64,000 nt of DNA from Cardinalis cardinalis. Lineage: Eukaryota > Chordata > Aves > Passeriformes > Cardinalidae. The stretch's first letter is position 1, and every line of letters begins with the position of its first letter. A model generated the notes under the pieces. It made no database searches, had not been told where the DNA came from, and saw nothing but the letters and a program-made list of their open reading frames with translations. Positions 45,930 to 57,655 of the stretch are shown here, piece by piece. The translations under genes and the position numbers were made by a program. The DNA lies in NCBI GenBank assembly GCA_014549065.1, contig JACDOX010000335.1, positions 527,614 through 591,613 on the forward strand, written 5' to 3'.

Positions 45930-48310
45930 CATGGAATTACAGACTCACATACATTGAAATAAACTCTAAGATCGACCATTAACCCAAAAAGAGACCATGT
46001 TCCTTACTGCAAATATAGACATCTTTTAAACATCTCCTCAGAGGTTTGAAAGTGACTCCACTCCACCACTTCCCTATGTAATCTATTCCAATACTTGACA
46101 ACTCTTTCAGTGAAGAAACTTCCAATAGCCAAATTAAACCTCCTCTGATGCAACTTGAGGCCATTCCCTCTCGTCTCATCTCTTGTTCCCTGGGAGAAGA
46201 GATCAACCTTCACCTGGCTACAACCTCCTTTCAGGTAGTTCTAGAGTGCAGTGGCATCTCCCTTCAGACTAAAAAATCCCAGCTGCCTCAGCTTCTCCTC
46301 ATGGGACTTGTGTTCCAGACTGTCCACCAGCTCTGTTGCGCTTCTCTGGACACACTCCACCAACTCAATGTCCTTCCTGAGTTAAGGGGTCCAGAACTGG
46401 ACACAGGATGCGAGGTATAGCCTCACCAGTGCTGAGTAGAGAGGAACAATCACTACTCTGGTCCTGCTGAGTGCACTGCTGCTGATACAGGCCAGGATGC
46501 CCTTGGCCTACCTGGCCACCTGGGCACGTGTTGGATCATGTTCAGCTGCTGTTGACCAGCACTTCCAGGTCCTTTTCCACTGGGCAGCTTTCCAGATAGT
46601 CTTCCCCCAGCCTGTAGAACTGCCTGGGGTTTGATTTTCTTGTGATCCAAGTGCAGGAATCAGCACTTGGCCTTATGGAACCTCAGAAAACTGGCCTAAA
46701 CCCATCAGCTGGTCTAGATTCCTCTGCAGAGGTTCTGTACCCTCCAGCAGATCAGCACTCCTGCCCCTCTTGTTGTCATCTGGCTAAGAGTGTACTTGTT
46801 GCCCTTTTCCAGATTATTGATAAAGATATTAAACAGGACTGGCCCCAAAACTTAGCTCTTAACCCTGTAATCGGCTGCCAAACAGATTTAGCTCCCTTCA
46901 TCACCACTTTCTGGGCCCAGCCATCCAGCCAGTTTTCTACCTGACAAAGTGTACCAAGACATGAGCAGGCAGTTTCACCAAGAGAATGCTGTGGTAAATG
47001 GTGTAAAAGGCTTTAATAAAATCCAGAGAGACAACATTCACAGCCTTTCCCTCATCCATTAAACAGGCTACCCTGACATAGAAGGGGATCACATTGGTCA
47101 AGCAGGACCTGCCTTTCCTAAACCCAAGATGATGGGCCTGATCCTCTGGCTGTCCTGTACCTGCCTTGTCATGGCACTCAGGATGACCTGCTCCATGACA
47201 TTTCCCTGCACCAAGGTCAGGCTGACAGGCCTGTAGTTCCCCACATCCTCTTGGCCTTTCTTGCAGATAGTCGTCATGTTTGCTTATGTCTGGTCATCTG
47301 GGACATCCTCAGTTAGACAGGACTGTTGGTAAATGATGGAAAGTGTCTTGGTGAGCCCTTCTGGCAGCTCTCTCAGTACCCTTGTGTGGATCCCCTCTGG
47401 CCCTATAGACCTGTGTGTGTCTAAGTGGTGCAGTCAGTCGCTGACCATTTCTGTTTGGCCTGTGGGGGCTTCATGCTACTCCCTGTCCCTATCTTCTAGC
47501 TCAGGGCCTGGGGAAAACTGGGCTTACTGTTAAAAACTGATTTCTCCCTGCATAGCCCCACTACACACTTTTAGCCCTCCTGAGTTGCCAGTCCCTTCTT
47601 CTAATGGCCATAATTCTTCATCTTTTTTCCTGATCTCTGGTCACAGCCCTTTGCACAGCCTGGCTGATCTTCCTCCATGCTGACACGTCTTTCAGCACAT
47701 GCAGACACCTGGCTCCTGCACCTTCAAGATTTCTTTCCTGAGGAATGTCCAGGCTTCCTGGACTCCCCTGCCATTCAGGATTGCCTTCCAAGGGACTCTG
47801 CCTATCTGTCCTCTAAACAGGCCAAAGTCTAAACTCTCCATAAGACTAGGGTAGCAGTTCTATTGACCCATCTCCTCACTCCTCTGAGAATCAAATCTCT
47901 ATCATTTAGCAGTCACTGTGCCCAAGATTTTCTCTGACCCCCGCGTCATGCCCAAGTCCTCTGTTCACAAAAACAGGTGCAGTGGACCACCTTCCCTAGC
48001 TGGCTCATTCAGCAGCTGCATCAGGAAGTTAACTCCCACACACTCCAGGATCCTCCTAGGCAGTTTCATCTCTGTTGTGTTGTATTTACAGCAAACATTC
48101 TGCAAGTTTAGTCTTCCACAAGACTTCTCCCAGATGCACCTACCTCATTATTTTGTTTGGGTGATCTACAATAGACTCCCACTTTGTGGGTCTTCTCCCT
48201 GGTTCTTACCATAAATAGTCAACCCTGTCATGACCATCATTAAGCTCTAGACAAATCACTCCCTAACATACAGGCATACCCACCACCTCTCCATCCTTGC
48301 CATGATCCAC
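45930..48310 (-). mobile_element. CR1 LINE, 2.4 kb, endonuclease to 3' tail, decayed
   Basis: This is the longest transposon in the window, on the minus strand. From its 5' side (48310) it shows an APE-endonuclease remnant, WQGWRGGGYACMLG, in place of RQGRRGGGVALYV (48240-48310). The region linking endonuclease to reverse transcriptase follows (47600-48230). Next are reverse-transcriptase motifs DEGKAVNVVSLDFIKAFYT (about 47015-47060) and LFNIFINNLE (about 46810-46845). The catalytic DD codons survive as GATGAC on the minus strand (46775-46780) but follow a small deletion. Then come KLPSGKGPGSAGQQQLN (about 46550-46600), RFNLAIGSFFTERVVKYWN (about 46080-46140) and the 3' tail at 45930. Stops and frameshifts separate the blocks, so no active enzyme is encoded. 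The 5' end, including ORF1, is missing. Confidence 0.93.
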
Positions 48311-49685
48311 ACAGGAAGAAAACAGGTTGTATGTAAACTTCTTTTCTGTGCTCCCCTTTTTTAATAATACAAGCAAGCAATTGACTTTCACCTCTAACAT
48401 GCTGCTTTGCATTTGATGGAAGTGAGTTCCTCTGAACACCATAGCTGAATCCCTCTGGTGTATTTGTGTCCATTTGTCTATGCAACAGCCTTTGGCAGAC
48501 TAAAAAGTTTTAGTTCAGTGGTTTTCCTGCTGGGTTGCATGACATATTTCCAGATGATTTACCACACAGCTTCCTGTACTGTGATGAGGGATCATCTGTT
48601 ACTCTTCAAGCAATTGTACTTCATGCTGGTTGCAACTTCCTGCTGGGTTTTGTGACCAACAAAATTGTGAAGATTCTGAAAGAAATCTGTAGGTGTTGTC
48701 TGAGTGTTATTGCTTTATATCAGAATAAATTGACTATGATTTGTGGATTGTCTAGGTAGACTCATAATCATAGATGATCTACAAGAGAAAAAAAAAAAGC
48801 AACAACATACAAAATATTCTGATAATATTAAAACAGAGAGAAGTAGACCAAGAAGAGATTTTTTTGATCATAATGAATTCAGTTGTTCACAGTGACTGAC
48901 TAAACAAAAAACCAAGATTTGAAATCTACAATTCAGAATGCAGTAATGCCTCCAAGGAGCAATTGCAAATACAGCGTTAAAATGACTCATTGACTCCTGT
49001 GTATTGACCTAATATTGACTTTACTAAAGATTAAGCTTCCATAAATTGGCTGGGGAAAGAAATAGAAGCATAAAGATTTTTAACTGGAATATTTCTGTGT
49101 ATGCATGAATTCAGTAAAACACTGAATGTTGTTTACCTTTATGCAAAGNTTCTCTGTATCATTGTCTCAGCCTTGATGAACTAAAAGCGATTGTTCCTGA
49201 GCAGATGAGCTCGTTTTGGTCTGTTGGTGTATATTCAGAAGGGAAATCATTTGAAAGAGAATCCTTATTTTGAGAGATTATCTGCACTAACATCCTCATT
49301 TGAATGACATGCTGGGGATTTTCAACAGTTCCTTAAATTATTTGAATGAGAATCACATACAATACATGTGAATCCTTAAATAATTTACAACATCATGAAT
49401 ACTTAAATCAATTAAAATTTAGGTTAGTTTTATTATTTTATTTATTTGATGATGAGGAACACAAATTCCTTTATAAGAGTCTCATTGCATGAGGAGTATA
49501 CACACAGAGAATGAGAGACACAGCAATCCTGTTTTAATCAAAACAGTTTTTAAAATAAATGCATTGGAAAACCACTTAGAAATCATGTGCGGTAGGCAAA
49601 CTGTTAACTCAGTATGAAATTATTTTATATTTTTTGTGGGTATGACACTGCTGCAAGCTAGATATTCAAAATCTGTAGCCACTGC
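48311..49685. other. Unique DNA, no gene seen
   Basis: Short chance frames only. An A-rich run lies near 48788-48798 and one unresolved base is at 49149. Confidence 0.5.
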
Positions 49686-49690
49686 AGCAG

Positions 49691-50173
49691 TGTCCTGATT
49701 CTGGCCCATATCAGCAGGAGAGAGTGTGGGATGATATCCTGTTATTCAATACTCCTTTATGTCACTGCCACAGGCAGGGAAAAGGAACTCTGTTTCTCCT
49801 TTCTGGGAAGGAGGCGTGTCCTTTTGTGGTGGAACAAAAGCATGGTAGGGTGAGAAACCTGGTGATCGTTGCTCATTGTGTTGGGCTCTGTGGTGAGCAT
49901 TTTTGCATATAAAACATTCTCTTTTTTGTATATTCTTGTTATTAATGTTGTTGTTTCTACTGTTAATTTTCTTATGTCATTGATGTTTCCAGTAAATTGT
50001 TCTTACCTCGATCTCTGATCTTTGTATTTTGTGCTAACAATTCTCTCTGGTCACCCTCCTGGTGGGGGAAAGGGGGCAGAAGAGGCAGAAAAGGGAGCAA
50101 GCAAGTGGCAGTGTGGTTTGAAAAGTCTGAGTGTGAGAACTAAATAGAGGAGTAGCATTCCTAAATCACGACA
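49691..50173 (+). mobile_element. ERVL-type avian solo LTR, complete
   Basis: A 483-bp plus-strand LTR. The head is TGTCCTGATTCTGGCC and the end is TAAATCACGACA, close to the family end TTAAACCACGACA. A TATA box TATAAAA lies at 49908-49914. It is followed by the T-rich TATTAATGTTGTTGTTTCTA stretch and AGTAAATTGTTCTTACCTC, which replaces the AATAAATTGTTCTTATCTC expected at the polyadenylation site. The flanks AGCAG (49686-49690) and TGCAG (50174-50178) form a 5-bp target-site duplication with one mismatch. It is related to the LTR at 25237 but of a different subfamily. Confidence 0.8.
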
Positions 50174-50178
50174 TGCAG

Positions 50179-53100
50179 TAATTGTTACTTTGAGTGAATT
50201 TTATCATTTAATTTATGTTAAGCTTTATTTATTTTATGCTTTTCCACACTACCAGAGATTTCTTCATTTTGCTCACAATGGCACTTTTCATATTTTGAAA
50301 ACTAAACAGTATGAGAAATACTGAAGCAGCTGAAAAACTGTAGTCACTTCATAGTGGGAGGGAACTTCAATGATTAGCGAGTTTGCATTCCATCATTCAG
50401 TTTGTTTTAGGTAGGAATTGTTAACTGATGAGGGATTTGGATGAAAGCAAATGGAGAATAAAGAGTGCTTTATTGCAAAGGTCAATATGAGAGCAACCCT
50501 AAAACACAGAAGTGTTTCAAAAGAAAGGAAAGTGAAAAGCTCAGTCAGCATAAGGGATTTGAAATAGATCAGAGAAGGAGAAATAAAAATCTTTGAATGG
50601 AAATTGGAATTGCTTCATTCATAGCAGAGAAGTCAGGTTTATTTTTAGGCAAAATATAAAAGGCATCAGAAAAAAATAATGTGGATCAGGGTGCAAACAG
50701 GTGATTTCATCAGAGCTACTGTTTACAATAGAAATGGTAGTGGGTCATGAACACCTTAGCAAATGAGCATCACACAGGAAAAAGGTAAAACTGTAGAGCA
50801 GGTGCACATTACTATGATTATCTGCAGACTTTTCCACTTCATAAAGCTGCTGTTATAATGTACTGTTCAATAATATCTCTACCATTAACTTCTTAACTGA
50901 GGTTACAAAGACAGTTTTTTTCTCTAAATTTTTTATATTTACTGTTTACTTCTCTATTCCTCTGCTAGGATTTTGGTAATGGTTTGTACTTTACACCTTT
51001 TTTTTCTAGTCATGTACAATGAAGGTTGCCACAAACAACAAAGGCTGTTCTTAGCATGCATCCTCTTCACAAGATATTTCTCTCAAGGCTGGTAAATTGC
51101 CATTTCTCATTACCTCTGGAAAAGTGTTTGACTACCTAAAGTTGCATACGAATATTATCAAATAATCCAGCATGATATTAGTGTCTTTCCTGACATCTTC
51201 ATTTAAAAGACTTCCATATTTATTTATAAGGTGACAAAAAAGAAATGGATTTATTCAGCTTTCTTTTTTTGTCTTTTTTTTAAATGCCTGATTGATGCCT
51301 GAAGTGATGATTTTGACTTTTCAATTAGAGCAGCATCAAAACACACAAGATTTTACCAGCTGCTTCCACCAATTTAAATTCAGCTATTATCTGTCCAGAA
51401 GAATGTGGTTTACTACACCAGTAGAGACAAAACAGATGCCAGAGCAAAATGGATCCTTGTTCAATGCCATTCCTGTCCTGCAATTTTTTCTCTTAACTGA
51501 GGATATGATGCACAGGAGCTGCTGAACTGTACATTACCTGCAAATATTAACAAGAGCACAGTTGGTTTATTCTAGACCCATAAAGCTGAATTCCTAGTAA
51601 AAATATCTCATCTATATTTCATCAGTATCAAAAGCAATCAAAGACTAACCATATCTAAGGGTACACAATGACATTTTATTCAATGTCTTCAGATCATTAA
51701 TTCACACACTCTTTTTGAATTTAAAAAGTCCTGAAATATTTTTTGCAGGTTCTTAGCTACTTAGCAATATGGTATTCATTAGCAAGAAACTGAAAGTATC
51801 AGTGTATTTGACAGTGCCTATCATTAAGAGTTAAGGAATTTTTAACCATTTATGATATTTTTTGCTATGTTAAAATTATTTGAATTACTAAATATACTTT
51901 ATATCTGACTGTAACTATGTAAAAAAGGAGCCCTATAGCAGACAACAACTAAAATGACAGCCAGTTCTCTCTATCTTGTACTCGTAACCAGGCTGAATTT
52001 GCAAAGAGCTACTGTGTCCACTTATAATGAGAAAAAAACAAACTGATAAAATGTTGAGATATATTAGGCAAAATTGTGCTTAACCATTAGTTCACGTAAA
52101 CTAGTAAGAACAGAATTTCTGTTGTTTGATCTTCAGATGTGTATACACAGATTACTGCAATATAAAAATAAATTCCTTCAAGAAATCTTTTGACCTACCA
52201 TTGAGCTAACATAATTCAATTTCCTGACTTTTAAGATCAAGTATTACACACTTTAAGAAACAACGTCAGTCACAGAGATGATACAGGAGTGTTTTATCTT
52301 TAAAGGAGTTAAGTCCTTCTCACACTACTGCAAACATCCTTTCTTGTTACCAAGACACTGCTTTGATGCTTAATTGACCTTTCCGCAGGTATTCTTGTGA
52401 GCTTTGTGTGGCTTCAATGTACCAACATGCAATATTAAATTAGGATGTCAACTTGTTCATTTCTTTCCTTTTCTGATGTACGCCCGTGAGCTGTTCACAG
52501 AATAACAATTCCATTGTGAAACACCCTACTAAAATTGTAGAGATAATTTTAAGGCAGAAATTAATCATTTTTATTATGTAACCTGTTTCATTCTCAACAA
52601 AACCAAGACCACAATTATAGAAGGACCTTGCTTTTCAGTTGTGGTTTTTTTCTCTATAACATACCTTTTGCCTTTCAGGTTGAAATGAAACATGCTGTAA
52701 ATGATGTATGAAATAAAACATGAAATTCTGCTAGAAAATGAGTTTTGGAGGAAAAAAATTCCTGATTACTAGCATTCTTTAAGAAAGAAAAGAATTAAGC
52801 TTATTTCTAAGATTTATAACGCTGTGAGTAAAATAATGGTACTGGGAATATAAATGAGAAATGATTAAGTTAATGACAAAGAGACTTAATGCAACTTCTG
52901 ATGAAAAAATATTGGAACAGATGACATTTTAATAGATACATCTATAATAGGTATAAAAATATTAATTACTCTGTTAAGCATTATCATTCTTTATTATTTA
53001 GTTACATTGTAGAAATAATCCTCATGTGATGTAGATATTGAAAATTGTATCTACTATTGTTATACAACCAGAGTATTGCTTTCTCCTTTCTAGAAATTCC

Positions 53101-54380
53101 TTTGATATGTAATTTCAAATCAATTGTAATTTTTTAATAAATTATTATCAAAATATAATAGTTACTATAATTAATTATTACGAATATACACATTATTATT
53201 CATGCTATATTACTACTATAAGTAAAATTATTAGAAACTTCCAAATTATTTCTATTTTTATAAAAACACTGTGGTTTTTTTTTATTTACCTGTACAAGTA
53301 AATATTTGATTTGATGGTAGGAAACTATTTATTAGTTCTTAATGAATACCTGAAGGAGTAGAATTTCTCTTTCCTAAATATGATTATTAGTCTATAAAAT
53401 GTATTTGGATCAACTGAGCATGGTGAGCTTAGGCTTTCATGAAAGCTAAAGTGACTGATGGTTGAAATGTTGATTGCTAGGTGAAAATTTTCCAGCTAAA
53501 TGTTTATTTTTTATACCATCTACCATATGATGTATGTATATATCAAACTCACAGCTCATTACTTTGGCAGGAATAAGGTGGCATGTCAGATTCTTTTTCA
53601 AAGAAGTTGATATGCAGACTGAATTTTGGTTTTATTCTCGTATTTTAAATAAATGGTATAATGTTTCACACAATATACCTTCCATCAAGTTAAACAACAT
53701 GTACAAACTTAAGAGCTAGAAACATGAAGGTGCCAGTAATTCCTCTTTCCAAGTATCACAAAATGTATATCGACACATCTCAAGCTCAAATATGTCTTTA
53801 AAAGATACAGTCAATTAAGTTAATTTATCTTCTTGGCACACTAATTGAACAAATTAGCATTATAAGATTTATCGCTTAGTTACACCTTTAACTGAGAACT
53901 TATTTTATTCTATATTTAAAGTAGTATCTTAAATTTAATCTGGTTCTAAAATAGTAAAGTATTTAATTATATAAGCTTCTCAATACTTTTATAACTTTCT
54001 ATATGAGTAACTAAAATAGTAGTACTGGCAGGTAGAAATATATATATGTATATAATTAATATAGTATTATAAAATATTAATTGAAGAATAATATGCATAG
54101 GGTTTTTTTTAAATGCCCAGTAAAATTATCTGGTATCTATTTGTATCATATGGCATAATCTACCCCTTCAAAAATTTAAAAATTACAATAAATATTCTAA
54201 CTTTATTTCAAGCATTGATGTGATAAATTGTTGACTGTTATAATTTGGAGTACCACAAATCATCTGAAGCAATTCACCATGTCTGCGCTCACATTTCTTG
54301 ATTTCATTAAGATATGGCGAGTTAGCAAATTTTAGTTTAATGCTGTTTAGACACATTATGTTGACTCATAGTTGGGAAAA
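50179..54380. other. Very AT-rich unique DNA, no gene seen
   Basis: Four kilobases without a recognised repeat or exon. The part from 52800 to 54250 is the most AT-rich of the window, with nearly pure A/T at about 53127-53220 and 54036-54070. Open frames are below 80 codons. Confidence 0.5.
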
Positions 54381-54381
54381 G

Positions 54382-55110
54382 TGGCTCGAGACAAGTTCAC
54401 ATACATGAAGATTTATTAGTAGTAAAGCTGTGTTGAAGGAAAATAAAAAACAAGAACTGGGTGAGAAGGTAAGGGGAGAGAGAGGAGGGAGATGCTGTTG
54501 CTGCAGAATGTAGCATGATCAAATCAAAGGCAGGTTCTGTATGCTACAGCGGCTGACTAGGAGATCTATTACAGCAGCGCTGTTGGATTTGGCAGGTGCA
54601 AGATCAGGGGAGTAACAACATAAGAGGAACTGCATGAGAAAGCAGGGGAAAAACTCCTCTTGGTGAAGAGGAAGCTTGGATGAAGGGTTATAGATCTGCA
54701 CCTGGGAAGCAGCCCATGGATCGGCAAATAGAAGACCCTTACAACACAAAAAGCAAAGCCTAAGGCACCATACAGCTCATCTCAAGCCAGTGGGGACTGG
54801 TTGTTAGTGAGGCTAAAGCTGTTCCTGAAGTAATCCAGACTATCTTGGTCTGCGTGTGATTCCTGGCCAGTTTATGATCATTTATACAGGGTATTGTCAT
54901 TTTAGTCAGTGAGCTTGGCTTGGAAGCTGTGGAGGAGGATGGAGAGGGGCAGCAGGTCTCACCCCTTCACTATAGACCCATCTCCTCAGCTGCGCCAGAG
55001 CTCTGGCCCTCTCTTCTGAGAAAGCAGTACTCATGTCTGTTACATATAAGAAACCCTCACATGTGTGTGGAGGAGAGGTGACTGATTCTGACATTACATT
55101 CACTGTCAAT
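54382..55110 (-). other. GC-richer block, possibly an old LTR
   Basis: This block is clearly richer in G and C than the AT-rich DNA on its left. On the minus strand it has AATAAATCTTCATG near its 3' end (about 54413-54400) and CTGTATAAATGATC (about 54891-54878) as a TATA-like motif. Its last bases read CTCGAGCCA, so a terminal CA is possible at 54382. I found no matching TG end or target-site duplication, and I do not recognise the family. Minus-strand frames of 76 and 67 codons are not recognisable proteins. Confidence 0.25.
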
Positions 55111-55670
55111 AGATACTGCAGAGAATATCTGATTTCACTAAAAAATCGTGTCTAAAAAATACAATGTACACAAAAAAACCCACATTAGGAGTAAGTGACT
55201 CTGCTACATAATCATATCCTAGTTATAAAATTGACAGTGTTTAACAATGGATTTTAACAAGATTTGTTTTCTGTTTTAAGGCAAAATTTTAGGGCAACTT
55301 TCTAACTTTCTGTAAGGAGCTGTGGAAAACAAATTCATCTAATGGCCTTCTGGGAAAAAATGTAGAAAGACTGTTCAAGCATGACATTATTCTGTTATTT
55401 TGGGTGATGATACATCCAAAAAAGAAAAATAATCAAAATGCTTATAAGTCTATTTTCTTTAAAACACTCAAATACTAGTTTCCAAGAAAAATCAATATAT
55501 CTTTACAGCTACAGAGATACCTGAAAATAGCAATTCCTGTTGTCTCATTTAAGTTGCAAAAGAGATGGCCATATGTATTTTCTGTCTAAGTCACTGACAT
55601 GAGTAATTTGCTCTTTTAGTAAACAAGAAAGTGTGAAATAGATTTTGAATGTTCCTCTTCCGTGGAACTT
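55111..55670. other. AT-rich unique DNA, no gene seen
   Basis: Nothing recognised. Confidence 0.5.
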
Positions 55671-55674
55671 ATGA

Positions 55675-56300
55675 GACCTATGGGGAAAGGAGGAAAAGGA
55701 TTGACCTCAGGTTCCTGAGACCTTTGATTCTTAGGGATTTGGATTCTTAGGGATTTTGTGGAGGCTGTTTCTGACCCAGGACTGCAGAAGTCCTTTTACT
55801 CTCATCGTATCATATTCAAAGTTTTATGGGGCAGGTCAGGCTGACAGGGATGCTTGTGTCCATGTGCAGCAGAACATCTTCTTGAGCTGTGGGCTTATGC
55901 ACTGGAGCCACCCAAACATTTTCAATTTCATATGTCATTGCTCAGTGCTGATCCACCAGAAAACACCTGCTCAGATGTCCCCTGGGCAATCAATCCACAC
56001 GTAAAGAAACCTGAGGACACTGCTGTTCTTATATCAGTGATGGATGAAAACTTTGGGTATGATAAGGACCATTCCCAGGGATGATTAACTCTCCTTTTCT
56101 ACCCTGTGAATGGGCAGTGTGTGAGAGGGCAGATCCTGCTGCAAATCCTGATGACACTCATGTCCATGCTGTCTGTACTTCTAAGGTTCCAGCAGCCTCC
56201 CTTTTGCCTGCATCTGAACTTCCTCACTGCAGGAACTCCTTGATTTTACAACTTGGTTGCTTTGTCTTAGACAGTGAAATAAGCCGTACACATTGGGGAA
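55675..56300 (+). other. GC-richer block with overlapping plus-strand frames
   Basis: Plus-strand frames of 82 codons (55756-56004), 76 codons (55854-56084) and 93 codons (56081-56362) tile this 600-bp block in different frames, as a frameshifted retrocopy would. I recognise no protein and see no poly-A tail. A 16-bp tandem duplication sits at 55726-55757. It could also be an old LTR or a conserved non-coding element. Confidence 0.3.
55726..55757 (+). repeat. 16-bp tandem duplication
   Basis: GATTCTTAGGGATTTG at 55726-55741 is repeated at 55742-55757 with the last base changed. Confidence 0.9.
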
Positions 56301-57449
56301 TTGTGATATCACAGGAGAACAGCAAAGAATTTCCGAAAAACAAGAATTCAAATAGACCTTAGTCCTAATTCAATTAAGCATCCTCTCAAAAGCGAAATTG
56401 TGAAACCAATACTGTGTCTTCCAATGCCAACCAGCAATATATTGTTTCATGCTGCTTTTAAATAGTTATTCTTTATTTAATTTTATTTTGCTTCTAATAT
56501 TTATTCTTTAAAGAGTAAGAAGGCAGGTAAATTATTTGTTAATGTCTTTTAAACATTTAACATAAATCATTATAGTCATATTGAAATATGATGTTCAATT
56601 GATACTAACAGATAATTAGGACACATACATGGGACTTTTGATCCACTCTACAGGTCACTTGGACTTAAAATTATAATTTGGATTAGATAATTATACTTCA
56701 ATGTCTGTTGCTCTTTTGGACAAGAGCAATATTCCTTTTTTGCAATTAAAAGCAAGCTGCTTTTTTAAAAGAATTTTGTTTTGTTCTAACATGGGGAGTT
56801 GTAAGTTGAATCTTAACAAATTCTGTTTGACAGAAACTGTCCCCTCTTATCCTAATGTTTTTCTCGTATCCTAATGTTTTTCTTGCACCTCTTTGTATAG
56901 TTAGAAAGCAACAGAGAAAACTGATTTCTCATAACTCTCTGAATTAGTATAATTCAGATAATCAGTTATCCGATTATAATCAGATAACTTTTAGCTCTTT
57001 TCAGTTCTTGAGATTAGAATACTTTTCATTTTAAGTTTAGGGATTATTGTGCATATAATGCTCTGTAGCTTGACTTCTGTAAGATCAGAATANTAATTTG
57101 TGCAGTAAGTGTCACAAACCTTCTGTCATAAGTATCTTCTGACTATCATAAATTTACAAGGTCAATTTCTTTCATTTAATGGATCTGACTTAATTTGAGT
57201 GTGAAATGTTTGGCCTAGCTGCAACCCACCATTATAGCTGAGAATAAGAATAAAAAATCACGATACTGCCTAGTACTTTTAATAGCATCTTTCACACTGT
57301 GAGGAGCCTAACAATCTTTAATTCCCTTGTCCTTCTGATCTATTCTGAACTACTTCTCTCCCTATTTGCTCCTTTAGTCCTGTATTTGTTACGTGTAATT
57401 TTATCATTTACCAAGGATTTACATATCCATACTTAAATTTCTCAGAAAA
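56301..57449. other. AT-rich unique DNA, no gene seen
   Basis: Contains a 19-bp tandem duplication at 56848-56885 and one unresolved base at 57093. No gene or transposon is recognised. Confidence 0.5.
56848..56885 (+). repeat. 19-bp tandem duplication
   Basis: TATCCTAATGTTTTTCTCG at 56848-56866 is followed by a copy with one base changed at 56867-56885. Confidence 0.9.
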
Positions 57450-57655
57450 AAATGAAGGTCAGGTCCCAAAAAGGAAATAGGTTTAGATCAGCTATTCAGA
57501 GTAAATTCTTTACTATGAGGATGATGAGGCACTGGAACACTTTGCCCAGAGAGGTTGTGGATGATTCTTCCATCCCTGGAAGAATTCAAGGCCAGGTTGG
57601 ATGGGCCTCTGAGCAACATGACCTTCTAACCCAAACCATTCTATGGCTCAACTAT
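57450..57655 (+). mobile_element. CR1 LINE 3' tail, short
   Basis: The plus frame at 57452-57679 reads NRFRSAIQSKFFTMRMMRHW, then NTLPREVVDDSSIPG. This corresponds to the C-terminal RFRLDIRKKFFTMRVVRHWN-REVVD block of CR1 ORF2. It then goes out of frame into the 3' untranslated part (GCCAGGTTGGATGGGCCTCT). The tail is CCATTCTATGGCTC at about 57638-57651. Only about 200 bp survive. Confidence 0.88.
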
